Shown here: in pieces, positions 6,854 through 15,232 of the stretch
How positions within the stretch are numbered: the stretch's first letter is position 1
How the letters are laid out: every line of letters begins with the position of its first letter
Assembly (NCBI GenBank): GCA_934725345.1
Contig: CAKVBG010000003.1
Span: 1-33,357, forward strand
Direction of reading: 5' to 3'
Length of the DNA: 33,357 nt
From: an uncultured Eubacteriales bacterium
GTDB taxonomy: Bacteria; Bacillota; Clostridia; Oscillospirales; Acutalibacteraceae
Translations under genes and position numbers: made by a program
The notes under the pieces: generated by a model
Told to the model about the DNA's origin: nothing
Seen by the model: the letters and a program-made list of their open reading frames with translations, nothing else
The model's database searches: none

Positions 6854-7722
6854 AGAGTATGAGTTATCAAGTTAACGAAAATCATTCTGAAAAACTTAAT
6901 TTAACTAATAAAGAATTGCGCGCGCTACAGCTAAAGGGTTTGGAAATTTTAATTTATTTTAGGGATTTTTGTGAAGCTCACGGACTAAAGTTTTACTTAT
7001 GCGGTGGCTCCTGTATCGGTGCTCTGCGCCATGAAGGTTTTATACCGTGGGACGACGACGTTGACGTGTTCATGCCGCGGCCGGACTACGAAAAATTATT
7101 CGAGTTATGGGATAAATATGCAAACACTAAAAAGTACTCTTGCAATAGAACCACCAAGTCTATATTTATAGGCAGCATTATGACGGGTATAGCCGATAAA
7201 GAGACAAAAGTTATAAGGCCGTGGCAAGTAGGGAAACAAGGGCATAAGGGAGTAATGATAGACGTTTTGCCTCTTGACGGCTGTGCACCCAAAGGAATTA
7301 AACGAAAATTTCAGATGTTTTGGAGTATGATATATTCTCTCTATTGCTGCAGGATGGTGCCTGTTAATCATGGAAAGTTCGTGGCGTTGGTTTCTAAATT
7401 ATTACTAAGTTTAGTTCCTGGGGATGAAAATAAATTTAGGGTTTGGAATTTTGCTCAAAAACAAATGACTAAATACAAGTTTAATGATACACAATATATT
7501 ACCGAGCTTTGTTCAGGTCCACACTACATGAAAAATGAGTACCCTAGGGAAATATTTGATGGAGTTGTGTACAAAGAATTTGAAGGTCATTTGATGCCTT
7601 TGCCTGAAGGATACGATTTATATTTAAAAATGGCATTCGGAGATTATATGAAATTACCCCCCGAAGAAGATAGGACTCCTCATCATGATATTATCTACAT
7701 GAACTTAGAGAGCAACACTTAA
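6847..7722 (+). CDS. LicD-family phospho-alditol/choline transferase
   Basis: A 291-residue protein with the LicD signature: a helix with KGLEILIYFRDFCEAHGL, then FYLCGGSCIGALRHEGFIPWDDD and VDVFMPRPDYEKL. The DDDVD cluster (residues 69-73) is the metal/nucleotidyltransferase-like site. The family includes pneumococcal LicD (phosphocholine onto teichoic acid) and the animal fukutin/FKRP enzymes, which transfer ribitol phosphate from CDP-ribitol. No choline uptake or activation gene (licA, licB, licC) lies nearby, whereas tarI and tarJ follow directly, so ribitol phosphate is the more likely donor group (inference). The gene overlaps the upstream stop. ATG 6859, with GGTGA five bases before it, is an alternative start. 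Confidence 0.88.
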   Translation: MVKSMSYQVNENHSEKLNLTNKELRALQLKGLEILIYFRDFCEAHGLKFYLCGGSCIGALRHEGFIPWDDDVDVFMPRPDYEKLFELWDKYANTKKYSCNRTTKSIFIGSIMTGIADKETKVIRPWQVGKQGHKGVMIDVLPLDGCAPKGIKRKFQMFWSMIYSLYCCRMVPVNHGKFVALVSKLLLSLVPGDENKFRVWNFAQKQMTKYKFNDTQYITELCSGPHYMKNEYPREIFDGVVYKEFEGHLMPLPEGYDLYLKMAFGDYMKLPPEEDRTPHHDIIYMNLESNT

Positions 7723-7768
7723 TATATTTTTTATGACGTAAAGATTTTGAATATACGGAGGAATTAGT

Positions 7769-8488
7769 ATGATATTTGCGGCAATTGTGGCTGGAGGAAT
7801 AGGTAACAGGATGAATTTATCCGGTATGCCTAAACAATTTTTACCGCTGGGGAAAAGTCAGAAACCAATTATAATTCATACGCTTGAAAAATTTATTCTT
7901 TGTGAAAAATTTGATTATATATATCTAGGTGTTCATAAAGAATGGATTGATTATGCTGAAGAACTTTTGAAAAAGTATAATCTTACTTCGGAAAAAATAT
8001 TTTTAGTACGTGGAGGAAAAGATAGAAACTCTACTATTATGAATATCATTGGAGCAATTGAGGAAAATCATGGTGAAAACGAAAGTAGCATTATAGTGAC
8101 TCATGACGCTGTAAGACCATTCGTAACGCTAAGGATGATAGAAGAAAACATAGCTGCAGCTATCGAGTGCGGTGCATGCGATACGGTAATTCCTGCTGTT
8201 GACACTATAATTCAATCCCAAAGTGGTGAATTTATAGACGCTGTTCCACAGAGGAGTACGATGTATTTAGGTCAAACACCGCAGAGTTTTAATATGAGTA
8301 AATTCAAAAAACTATATGCTCAGCTTTCGGTGGAAGAAATATCTGCCTTAACTGATGCCTGTAAAGTATTTGCTTGCCGAGGAGAGAAAGTTAAACTTAT
8401 TGCCGGTGATACGTTTAATATTAAAATCACAACTATCAGTGATTATAAAATTGCCAGTGCGATTTTGGAGGGAAGTATGTGTGATTAA
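7769..8488 (+). CDS. tarI: IspD/TarI-type cytidylyltransferase, probably ribitol-5-phosphate
   Basis: A 239-residue nucleotidyltransferase. AAIVAGGIGNRM with downstream PKQFLPL is the CTP-binding glycine-rich loop. VTHDAVRPFVT, VPAVDTI and VPQRSTMYLGQTPQSF are the conserved IspD/TarI blocks, and LTDAC lies in the C-terminal region. The family makes either CDP-methylerythritol (IspD) or CDP-ribitol (TarI), which are close paralogues. The very next gene is a TarJ-like reductase, whose product is ribitol 5-phosphate, so TarI is favoured. The ribosome binding site is CGGAGGAA. The stop overlaps the tarJ start by 8 bases. Confidence 0.88.
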   Translation: MIFAAIVAGGIGNRMNLSGMPKQFLPLGKSQKPIIIHTLEKFILCEKFDYIYLGVHKEWIDYAEELLKKYNLTSEKIFLVRGGKDRNSTIMNIIGAIEENHGENESSIIVTHDAVRPFVTLRMIEENIAAAIECGACDTVIPAVDTIIQSQSGEFIDAVPQRSTMYLGQTPQSFNMSKFKKLYAQLSVEEISALTDACKVFACRGEKVKLIAGDTFNIKITTISDYKIASAILEGSMCD

Positions 8489-9497
8489 TTATGTTTACAG
8501 TTTAATTTCTCCGAGAAATTTTTCCATAAAGTATGAGGAAATAACATACGAAAAAAATCTAATAGTTAAGCCGCTATACATGGCAATATGTCATGCTGAC
8601 CAAAGATATTATCGTGGGGAAAGGGATGCAAGAAAACTCAAAGCTAAATTGCCTATGGCTTTAATTCACGAGGCTATGGGAAAAGTTGTTTATGATTCAA
8701 GCGGAAAATACAAAGTAGGACAAAACGTAGTTATGATTCCAAATATTCCGGGAAAAACTAAAAGTGATATTATCTATGAGAATTATCAAAAAGGCTCTGG
8801 TTTTATGTCTAGCGGTATAGATGGTTTCATGAAAGAGTTTGTTAGCATTCCTCAAGATAGAGTGGTTTCGGTGGAGGGAATAAACTTTAAAGTGGCGGCA
8901 ATTTGCGAACTTATCAGCGTGGGAGTCCATGCAGTTAGTAGGTTTGAAAAGCTTTCTCACCAAATAAGGGATAGGATTGGAGTTTGGGGTGACGGCAGTG
9001 TTGCTTATATCTTGGCAAGTATTTTAAAAGAAAAATTTCCTGAATCTAAAATAGTTGTTGTTGGAAAAAATAGCTTCAAGCTTTCTCAATTTGTTTTTGC
9101 GGATGAAACTTATTTTTCTGACGATTTACCTTCGGATTTTGAAGTGGACCATGCATTTGAATGTGCCGGAGGAGATGGCAGCTTTTATGCTATCGATGAC
9201 ATAATAAATTATATAAATCCTCAAGGCACGGCAATTCTTTTGGGTGTGACCGAAAACAAAATCTCTATAAACACAAGAGATATTTTAGAGAAAGGTTTAA
9301 CGTTTGTTGGGTCTAGTCGCTCTGGGGTCAAAGATTTTGAAGAAGCCGTAAGACTTCTAAAGATTCAAAAATTTCAAAACCGGATGAGACGTATAATATA
9401 TGAAGATTTAGCGGTCACGAGTATTGAGGATATTCACCGAGTATTCAAAACCGATTTAAACACTCCCTTTAAGACTGTTTTTAAATGGGGGTTGTAG
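8481..9497 (+). CDS. tarJ: ribulose-5-phosphate reductase, TarJ-like
   Basis: A 338-residue medium-chain dehydrogenase/reductase, the usual TarJ length. It makes ribitol 5-phosphate from ribulose 5-phosphate for CDP-ribitol synthesis. The N-terminal catalytic domain has KPLYMAICHADQRYYRG with a probable zinc-ligand Cys and His, then LIHEAMGKVV (GHE-like block). The nucleotide fold begins at RIGVWGDGSVAY, which carries a GxGxxA-type loop, and ends with AFECAGGDGS. The start is GTG at 8481, with GGAGG at 8467-8472, and lies inside the end of tarI. An earlier in-frame ATG at 8355 would be entirely inside tarI and has no ribosome binding site. Confidence 0.9.
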   Translation: MINYVYSLISPRNFSIKYEEITYEKNLIVKPLYMAICHADQRYYRGERDARKLKAKLPMALIHEAMGKVVYDSSGKYKVGQNVVMIPNIPGKTKSDIIYENYQKGSGFMSSGIDGFMKEFVSIPQDRVVSVEGINFKVAAICELISVGVHAVSRFEKLSHQIRDRIGVWGDGSVAYILASILKEKFPESKIVVVGKNSFKLSQFVFADETYFSDDLPSDFEVDHAFECAGGDGSFYAIDDIINYINPQGTAILLGVTENKISINTRDILEKGLTFVGSSRSGVKDFEEAVRLLKIQKFQNRMRRIIYEDLAVTSIEDIHRVFKTDLNTPFKTVFKWGL

Positions 9498-9510
9498 AGG
9501 GAGGACAGTA

Positions 9511-10590
9511 ATGAAAAAGATATGTTTTTTAGGATTTAGTTTGTTCACAGTGGGTGGCGCACAGAGAGTGACTCTATCACTAGCCAATGATTTATCGGAA
9601 TATTATGAGACACATATCCTTTCAGTTTGTGAAATTCCAGAAGAGAATAGAAACTGGGCAAATAGTAAAGTCAATGTGTGCAGTTTGGGAATGAAGAAAG
9701 ATATTCGTGCAAAAGAGTCGATTAAGTTATTTTTTAAAGTAAAAAAATATCTAGAGAAAAATCATATAGATATATTATTCGTAGTGGGGTCACTGCCGGT
9801 TCCGTTGGTTTGCATTTTAAGACCCTTTTTAAAACTTAAAGTTGTATTTTGTGAGCACGAAAACTTACACGGACGAGATAAAAAATCTATACTTTTCAGA
9901 AAATTGGCAGCAAAAATAAGCAATAGAATTGTGGTGCTTACTCAAACAACTTTAAATGACTACATTAAAATTACAAAGGTAAACAGAAACAAATTAACGC
10001 TTATATATAATTACATCGACGAAAATCTTCTGAATAGCCCTATCGAGTACAACATTAATTCAAAAAAGATAATTTCAGTAGGAAGACTAAGTCCTGAAAA
10101 GGGTTTTGATATGGCTATTGAAGTTGCAAAATTGGTTTTTGAAAAACACCCATCCTGGAGCTGGGATATTTATGGCGAAGGGCCAGAACGTGCAAAACTT
10201 GAAGATAAAATAAATAAACTTGGATTAGAAAATAAGTTTGTTTTGAAAGGCGAAACAAAAGAAATTATGCAAAAATATAAAGACTATGCGATTTATGTTT
10301 TACCTTCTTATAGAGAGGGATTTGCTGTTGTGTTGATTGAGGCTAAATCTCAAAATTTACCCGTTGTGAGCTTTAAGTGCGATTCGGGTCCGGGTGAAAT
10401 AGTAAACGATGAAACAGATGGATATTTAATCCCTTGTTACGATAAGGTAGAAATGGCAAATAAGATATGCTATCTGATTGAAAATCCCGAAAAAAGAATG
10501 CAGTTTTCAGAAAAGGCGAGGGGGAATATTGATAAATTTACAAAAATAAATGTACTATCCAAATGGAAAAAACTAATAGAAAGTGTTTGA
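9511..10590 (+). CDS. family 4 glycosyltransferase
   Basis: A 359-residue GT-B glycosyltransferase, probably at the inner face of the membrane. The N-terminal domain opens with a hydrophobic strand and the GGAQRV loop (residues 15-20), typical of retaining GT4 enzymes. The C-terminal domain has SVGRLSPEKGFD (189-200), DIYGEGPERAKLE, and the EX7E-type site in REGFAVVLIEAKS (Glu269 and Glu277), which binds the sugar nucleotide. The ribosome binding site GGAGG is just before the ATG, 13 bases after tarJ. It presumably adds one sugar of the repeat unit; donor and acceptor are unknown. Confidence 0.92.
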   Translation: MKKICFLGFSLFTVGGAQRVTLSLANDLSEYYETHILSVCEIPEENRNWANSKVNVCSLGMKKDIRAKESIKLFFKVKKYLEKNHIDILFVVGSLPVPLVCILRPFLKLKVVFCEHENLHGRDKKSILFRKLAAKISNRIVVLTQTTLNDYIKITKVNRNKLTLIYNYIDENLLNSPIEYNINSKKIISVGRLSPEKGFDMAIEVAKLVFEKHPSWSWDIYGEGPERAKLEDKINKLGLENKFVLKGETKEIMQKYKDYAIYVLPSYREGFAVVLIEAKSQNLPVVSFKCDSGPGEIVNDETDGYLIPCYDKVEMANKICYLIENPEKRMQFSEKARGNIDKFTKINVLSKWKKLIESV

Positions 10591-12097
10591 TTCAAATATG
10601 ATTCAAGAATCCAAATTAACTGATGATTTAAAATTAAAGAGTCTGGGAGCATTTAGATTTTTGTTTATACTTGCTTCAGGACTGATTTTTTTGAGCGGTT
10701 ATGCCAATAATTCGTTTAACATTATGTTGTATGGTGTTTTGGAATTGTGGGGTTGTGGGATATGGTATTGTGCGGAAAAATTTAAATCCAGATACTTACT
10801 TATGATTTTTTATTTTATGCTATTTGTGTTTTTAATAAGCAGACCCACAGTAGATTTATTTCGGATACCGCTATGGAAAAATTATAAGGTTGGTCAGAAT
10901 TTATTTTCGTTGTTTAGTGTCTATTTTTCTGTGTTGTGTTTGATGATAGGTAATTTTTTTGGTGAACAATTAGTTAAGAAAAAAGAAAGTCAGGAGATAA
11001 AACGTTTCTCAGTTGAAGAAGTACGCAATAGCTCTTTGGACTTAAGATCTATTTCGATTTTTTTGTTTTATATCAGTATAGTTTTACTTTTCGTGGTGGA
11101 ACTTGAAAAACTATTTTACATGAATGGTCGTAAATATGAAGAAATATATGTTTCTTTTAGAAGCCAATTGCCTTATTTTATAAATGTTATTGCTGCGATG
11201 AATAAATATTTTCTTTGCATTTTTCTTTCAACAATGCCTCGCAAAAGGAAAACTTTTATACCGCTTATGCTATATATTGTATCAACGTTTCCTTATTTTC
11301 TTATAGGAGCGAGATATAAGCTCGTAATAAATGCGTTGTTCGTTGTGGTTTATTATCTTTTAAGAGACTCCTTAGAAGATAAAGAAAAATGGATGGGTTT
11401 CAAAGAAAAATTTATTTTATGCATTGGAAGCCCTTTGGCTCTAGCTTTTTTAGGGGCATACAACTACATAAGAGCAGGAAGCAAAATGGAGCATCATGGA
11501 ATTATAGGTTTGATAGTTGATTTCTTCTATAAACAAGGTGTTTCGTTTGATGTTTTGAGGATGGGATATGAAGTAATTCCAAAAATAAAATACACGGGGT
11601 TTGTGAACTACACTTTCGGTGAAATGCTTGATTACTTAACTCGGGGTAAAGTTGCTCAATTTTTATGGGATGTTAAAGCTTTCCCTGAGGGGCAGAATGA
11701 AACTTTAGGGCTTTACAGTAATCTTTTAGCTAATAGAATGGCGTATACTTTTTCAAGAGAGTATTTTTTAGCAGGACACGGTTGGGGCTCATCGTATTTG
11801 TTGGATACTTATGCTGATTGGGGTTATCCAGGGATTATAATTTTTAGTATTATTCTGGGAGTTATTTTTGCTTACATGGTTTATTGGCTCAAAAAAAGAA
11901 ATTTTAGCCGTATAATTGTTTTGACCATGCTCACAAATATTTATTATTGCCCCAGAAGTTCAGCGTTTACCTGGCTAAGTTTTTTGGTGTACTTACAGTT
12001 TTATGTTCCTCTGATAATGTGTTTCGTTTTCGTTTGGATGTTTACGAAGAGATACGCACTAAAGAATCATTTGAGTTTAAATGGTGATGATATATAA
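10583..12097 (+). CDS. Wzy-like polysaccharide repeat-unit polymerase
   Basis: A 504-residue integral membrane protein with roughly 10-12 hydrophobic segments and little sequence conservation, as expected for Wzy polymerases. IGARYKLVINALFVVVYYLL resembles the conserved central block of the O-antigen/oligosaccharide polymerase family, with Arg in a membrane-edge position. A long outside loop precedes HGWGSSYLLDTYADWGYPG, a typical late periplasmic block. Position between glycosyltransferases and the Wzz- and Wzx-like genes supports the assignment. It starts with GTG at 10583, overlapping the GT4 stop by 8 bases. ATG 10598 is an alternative; neither has a clear ribosome binding site, so coupling is likely. 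Confidence 0.8.
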   Translation: MFDSNMIQESKLTDDLKLKSLGAFRFLFILASGLIFLSGYANNSFNIMLYGVLELWGCGIWYCAEKFKSRYLLMIFYFMLFVFLISRPTVDLFRIPLWKNYKVGQNLFSLFSVYFSVLCLMIGNFFGEQLVKKKESQEIKRFSVEEVRNSSLDLRSISIFLFYISIVLLFVVELEKLFYMNGRKYEEIYVSFRSQLPYFINVIAAMNKYFLCIFLSTMPRKRKTFIPLMLYIVSTFPYFLIGARYKLVINALFVVVYYLLRDSLEDKEKWMGFKEKFILCIGSPLALAFLGAYNYIRAGSKMEHHGIIGLIVDFFYKQGVSFDVLRMGYEVIPKIKYTGFVNYTFGEMLDYLTRGKVAQFLWDVKAFPEGQNETLGLYSNLLANRMAYTFSREYFLAGHGWGSSYLLDTYADWGYPGIIIFSIILGVIFAYMVYWLKKRNFSRIIVLTMLTNIYYCPRSSAFTWLSFLVYLQFYVPLIMCFVFVWMFTKRYALKNHLSLNGDDI

Positions 12098-12112
12098 GTT
12101 TTAGAATTTTTA

Positions 12113-12121
12113 TGGTATAAT
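12113..12121 (+). promoter_or_regulatory. possible internal extended -10 promoter
   Basis: TGG followed by TATAAT (12116-12121) gives an extended -10 element, but there is only a poor -35 match 17 bases upstream. It sits in the one sizeable gap (98 bases) of the polysaccharide operon and could give a second transcript starting near 12128 for the Wzz-to-PBP genes. Confidence 0.5.
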
Positions 12122-12160
12122 CGTAGGAAAAGTAAAATGGAAGGGTTGTGAGAGAGGTAC

Positions 12161-12188
12161 GTTACGTTTAATTATTTTGACACGTAAC
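12161..12188 (+). promoter_or_regulatory. stem-loop in the leader of the Wzz-like gene
   Basis: GTTACGT (12161-12167) and ACGTAAC (12182-12188) form a perfect 7-bp inverted repeat with a 14-base loop, 7 bases before the first possible start (TTG 12196). There is no T run, so it is not a terminator. It could control translation or be a protein-binding site. Confidence 0.4.
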
Positions 12189-12195
12189 AAAAACC

Positions 12196-13035
12196 TTGTT
12201 TGATATGCTGGAGTGTTTTGGTATTAGAGATGTATTTTCTGTAATTAAAAAGAACAGATATCTTGTTGGCGCATGGATAATTGGGCTTTCTTTGTTGTTT
12301 GGTTTTATTACCTATAAAAATTTACAAGACCTAAGAACTTCTTCTAACAACAAAGAACTTTTGAATGTCGTATCGGCTTCGTATTACGTAAAACCAAATG
12401 TTAGAAATAACGCAAGTTTAGAGAAAATAGGTTCAAACTTGTTTAAGTCATTGCCGGATGATTTCGTAGCAGTTTTAGATACCGATGCCTACACAGGTTA
12501 TCTCAGCGAAAAGCTTTTAGAAACCTACTCAGGAGAATATATAGTTCAAAAAAGTAATTTAGAACCCAAGAAAAACGAGAGTAAGTATTTAACTCAGGCG
12601 GTTAAAAGTTTATACAGTGCTGAAAGAGCTAAGGACTCAATGGTTCTTAATTTATATGCTTTGTCAAGCGATTTAGAGCTCAGCGAAACGATTTTAAACA
12701 TTACCAAAGAGTATCTAGAGGAACACGCCGAAAAACAAAGTGGACTTGTTAGTTTAGATTTTTTGGGTCAAACTACCAGGAAAGTATCTAGCGTACAAGA
12801 TTTAGAAAATAGCGATGAAGCATCTGCAAGCACTAATGTTTCAAGTTCAGGTAAAAAGGTCAGCAAAAAAGATATAATAAAAGCTGTGATAAAAAGTATG
12901 ATAATTCCCGTCGGAGGACTGACTTTGTTATTAGTTTTTGTGTTATCTTTAAGGGCGTTTTTTTATCCTACTTTAAATCGCAAATCAGATTTTTGCGAAT
13001 ACGAGATTCCCGTAATAGGAGAGGTAGAAATTTAA
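12196..13035 (+). CDS. Wzz/CpsC-like chain-length determinant
   Basis: A 279-residue membrane protein with the Wzz-type plan: a short cytoplasmic helix (FSVIKKNRYLVG), a first membrane segment (about residues 25-43), an outside region of about 190 residues, and a second membrane segment near 235-258 preceded by IIPVGG. Such proteins set polysaccharide chain length with the Wzy polymerase and, in Gram-positives, activate a CpsD/BY-kinase. The start is uncertain: TTG 12196 and ATG 12205 have no ribosome binding site. A GGAG just after ATG 12205 would suit an ATT codon further in. It is followed 26 bases later by the CpsD-like gene, as in capsule operons. Confidence 0.78.
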   Translation: MFDMLECFGIRDVFSVIKKNRYLVGAWIIGLSLLFGFITYKNLQDLRTSSNNKELLNVVSASYYVKPNVRNNASLEKIGSNLFKSLPDDFVAVLDTDAYTGYLSEKLLETYSGEYIVQKSNLEPKKNESKYLTQAVKSLYSAERAKDSMVLNLYALSSDLELSETILNITKEYLEEHAEKQSGLVSLDFLGQTTRKVSSVQDLENSDEASASTNVSSSGKKVSKKDIIKAVIKSMIIPVGGLTLLLVFVLSLRAFFYPTLNRKSDFCEYEIPVIGEVEI

Positions 13036-13061
13036 ATCAATGACTACAAGGAGATTAGAAA

Positions 13062-13595
13062 ATGCTAAACTATAACATGACAAAATCTAGACGGAGTTTC
13101 AGGAAAAAGGAATCATATAAGTATCTAGCAAACAGGATACTCAGCATATGTGAGAAAGAAAAAATTAAAATTTTAGGTTTAACCTCTACCAACAACAAAT
13201 GTGATTTTCAAAATCAAGTGCTTAAAAATCTATATGAAGTTTTTTTAGAAAAAGACATCAAAATTTTGGTAGTTCACGCAGTTATCTCGGCAGAGGGCAA
13301 TCTGAGCGAGAATGTGGAATCAGCAAACAATCGGTGCAAGATAACAACTTTAAATAATTTTACTGCTAAACAGCTAAGTTCACTGATTAAAGAAAATGAA
13401 TCTGATTATGATTTAATTTTGGTATCTGTGCCGTGTGTGCTGGTATGGTCGGAGGCGTTAGAGTATGCTAAAGTTTGTAAGAACTTGATTTTAGTTGAGA
13501 AGTATATGTATTCTTACTACAAAGATTATAAAAACCTGCTTTATGAACTAGAAAATTCTGAGGTTATTCCTAGAGGAGTAGTAGCAATTAAATGA
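13062..13595 (+). CDS. CpsD/BY-kinase-like protein lacking the P-loop
   Basis: A 177-residue cytoplasmic protein directly after the Wzz-like gene, where capsule operons carry the tyrosine kinase CpsD. The fold pattern is recognisable: KYLANRIL helix, then KILGLTSTNNKCD (residues 36-48), the place of the Walker A loop, KILVVHAVI (67-75) for Walker A', and YDLILVSVPCVL (116-127) for Walker B. The key residues are missing: there is no GK[ST], and no Asp in either of the later motifs (the usual Walker B is IIDTPP). It is also shorter than CpsD and lacks the usual C-terminal tyrosine tail, though MYSYYKDY lies near residue 149. Probably a non-catalytic partner. The ribosome binding site is AAGGAG. 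Confidence 0.65.
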   Translation: MLNYNMTKSRRSFRKKESYKYLANRILSICEKEKIKILGLTSTNNKCDFQNQVLKNLYEVFLEKDIKILVVHAVISAEGNLSENVESANNRCKITTLNNFTAKQLSSLIKENESDYDLILVSVPCVLVWSEALEYAKVCKNLILVEKYMYSYYKDYKNLLYELENSEVIPRGVVAIK

Positions 13596-13610
13596 TACGA
13601 GAGGATTATA

Positions 13611-15218
13611 ATGAGGACAAAAAATTCAATTAGAAATATTATTGTAAGTTGCTTATCTTATGGGATAATCTTCATAGGGTCGTTTGTTTCACGAAAAGTA
13701 TTTGCATCTATTTTGGGGCTTGAAATTGTTGGAATAGACGGTGCATTTACGAACGTAGTTTCAGCGCTAGCAATTGTGGAAATGGGTTTAGGAGTAGGAA
13801 TTGTCTATAAGCTATATAGTCCTATTGCGCAGGAAGATTGGAATCAAGTATCATGCATTTTATGCTTTTTACGCAGGTGCTACCTGATTATTTCTTGCGT
13901 AGTTTTATCGTTGGGTTTGCTTACAGCCTATTTTGTGGTTCAGCCCATAAAAGAAGATTTTTCAAAGATATGGCTAATAAGAATATTTATCCTTTACGTG
14001 CTGGACGTCATTGCTTCATACTTATTTGCTCATAAAAGATCTATGTTCATTGCTGACCAAAAAAACTACGTTAATAACTTGATTCATATTATAGTTCAAG
14101 TATTTATGTTTACGTTTCAAATAGCGGTTTTAAAATTTTTTGCTTCTTTCGAATTATTTTTGATTTGCAAGATAGTTTGTAGAGTAGTAGAAAACTTACT
14201 GATTTCTTATAGATTTGATCGAAATTATAAATTTTTAGATTTAAAATCAAGAGCTTCCTTGCCTGATATTGAAAAAAAAGATCTTTTCAAAAACATAAAA
14301 GCTATGCTATTTCATAAAATTTCTGCTTTTGGGACAAGCGGTGTTTCAAGCTTGATAATAGTTTATGGAGCCAGTCTTAAAGAAAACGGTGTGTATAATA
14401 ACTATATGCTGATAGTTATGGCCGTAACGACTATAACTAATGAAGTATTTAATGGAATACTTGCTAGTTTTGGTAACTTACTCAGTACTTCGGAAAGTAG
14501 AGAAAAAGTTTATAGAAGTTTTAATGTTCTTTATTTTGTAAACTTTTTGATATACTCGTTTATAATAAGTTGTTTTGTGTGTTTAATTACACCTTTTATA
14601 GAACTTTGGACCGGCAAAGGTTCGGCTTTCGATTTATGGACAACTTTAGCTATAACAGGATATTTATATAACTACGGTATGCGTCAGTCTATAGGTATGG
14701 CTAAAATTGGAGCAGGAATATATGACCCTGATAAATATCTCTCAATAGTAGGAGCGTTAATAACTTTAGTATCTTCGTTTTTGTTAGTGGGCTCTTTAGG
14801 CGTGACAGGTGTTATGCTCGGAAATATTATTGGACTTCTTTCTATTCCACAGTGGATTCAACCCTATTTAGTATATAGGACTGTTTTTCACAAGGAAGTA
14901 AAATCATACCATGTTAAATTTGGCTACTATACTTTGCTTACTGCAGTATATACTTATTTATCCTATTCTCTATGCAATAGTTGGGGCGTCTTACAAGGCT
15001 TAAAATGGCAGTTGGGGCAATTTTTAGAGCATTTTCGTATACCTCTAGAGAGTTCTATGTTGATTTCTCAAATATGCGTAAATTTACTAGTTTGTTTAGT
15101 GATACCTAACTTAATAAACGTAGTGCTGTTTTACAGAACCAAAGAATTTAAAGAGCTTTTATCGGTTGCCAAATCCTTGCTATTAAAGCATAAGAAATCC
15201 TCAGCGGGGAGGGAATAA
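13611..15218 (+). CDS. Wzx-like polysaccharide flippase
   Basis: A 535-residue protein with about 12-14 membrane segments, of the MOP (MATE/Wzx) superfamily. The N-terminus has SRKVFASILGLEIVGIDGAFTNVVSALAI, the conserved opening of Gram-positive polysaccharide exporters. A later stretch with GMRQSIGMAKIGAGIYDPDKY is typical of the second half. It moves the lipid-linked repeat unit across the membrane for the Wzy polymerase. GAGAGGAT precedes the ATG. The tail end of the gene contains the GGGGAGGG ribosome binding site used by the FHA-SEDS gene, so both are on one message. Confidence 0.88.
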   Translation: MRTKNSIRNIIVSCLSYGIIFIGSFVSRKVFASILGLEIVGIDGAFTNVVSALAIVEMGLGVGIVYKLYSPIAQEDWNQVSCILCFLRRCYLIISCVVLSLGLLTAYFVVQPIKEDFSKIWLIRIFILYVLDVIASYLFAHKRSMFIADQKNYVNNLIHIIVQVFMFTFQIAVLKFFASFELFLICKIVCRVVENLLISYRFDRNYKFLDLKSRASLPDIEKKDLFKNIKAMLFHKISAFGTSGVSSLIIVYGASLKENGVYNNYMLIVMAVTTITNEVFNGILASFGNLLSTSESREKVYRSFNVLYFVNFLIYSFIISCFVCLITPFIELWTGKGSAFDLWTTLAITGYLYNYGMRQSIGMAKIGAGIYDPDKYLSIVGALITLVSSFLLVGSLGVTGVMLGNIIGLLSIPQWIQPYLVYRTVFHKEVKSYHVKFGYYTLLTAVYTYLSYSLCNSWGVLQGLKWQLGQFLEHFRIPLESSMLISQICVNLLVCLVIPNLINVVLFYRTKEFKELLSVAKSLLLKHKKSSAGRE

Positions 15219-15232
15219 AAATTTTAAATACG

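Noticed and set aside
8355..8480. Extension of tarJ into tarI
   Set aside because: TarI motifs continue through this stretch in another frame, and tarJ has a good ribosome binding site before GTG 8481.
7769..8488. Annotation as IspD of the isoprenoid pathway
   Set aside because: The sequence alone cannot exclude it, but the adjacent tarJ and polysaccharide context favour TarI.
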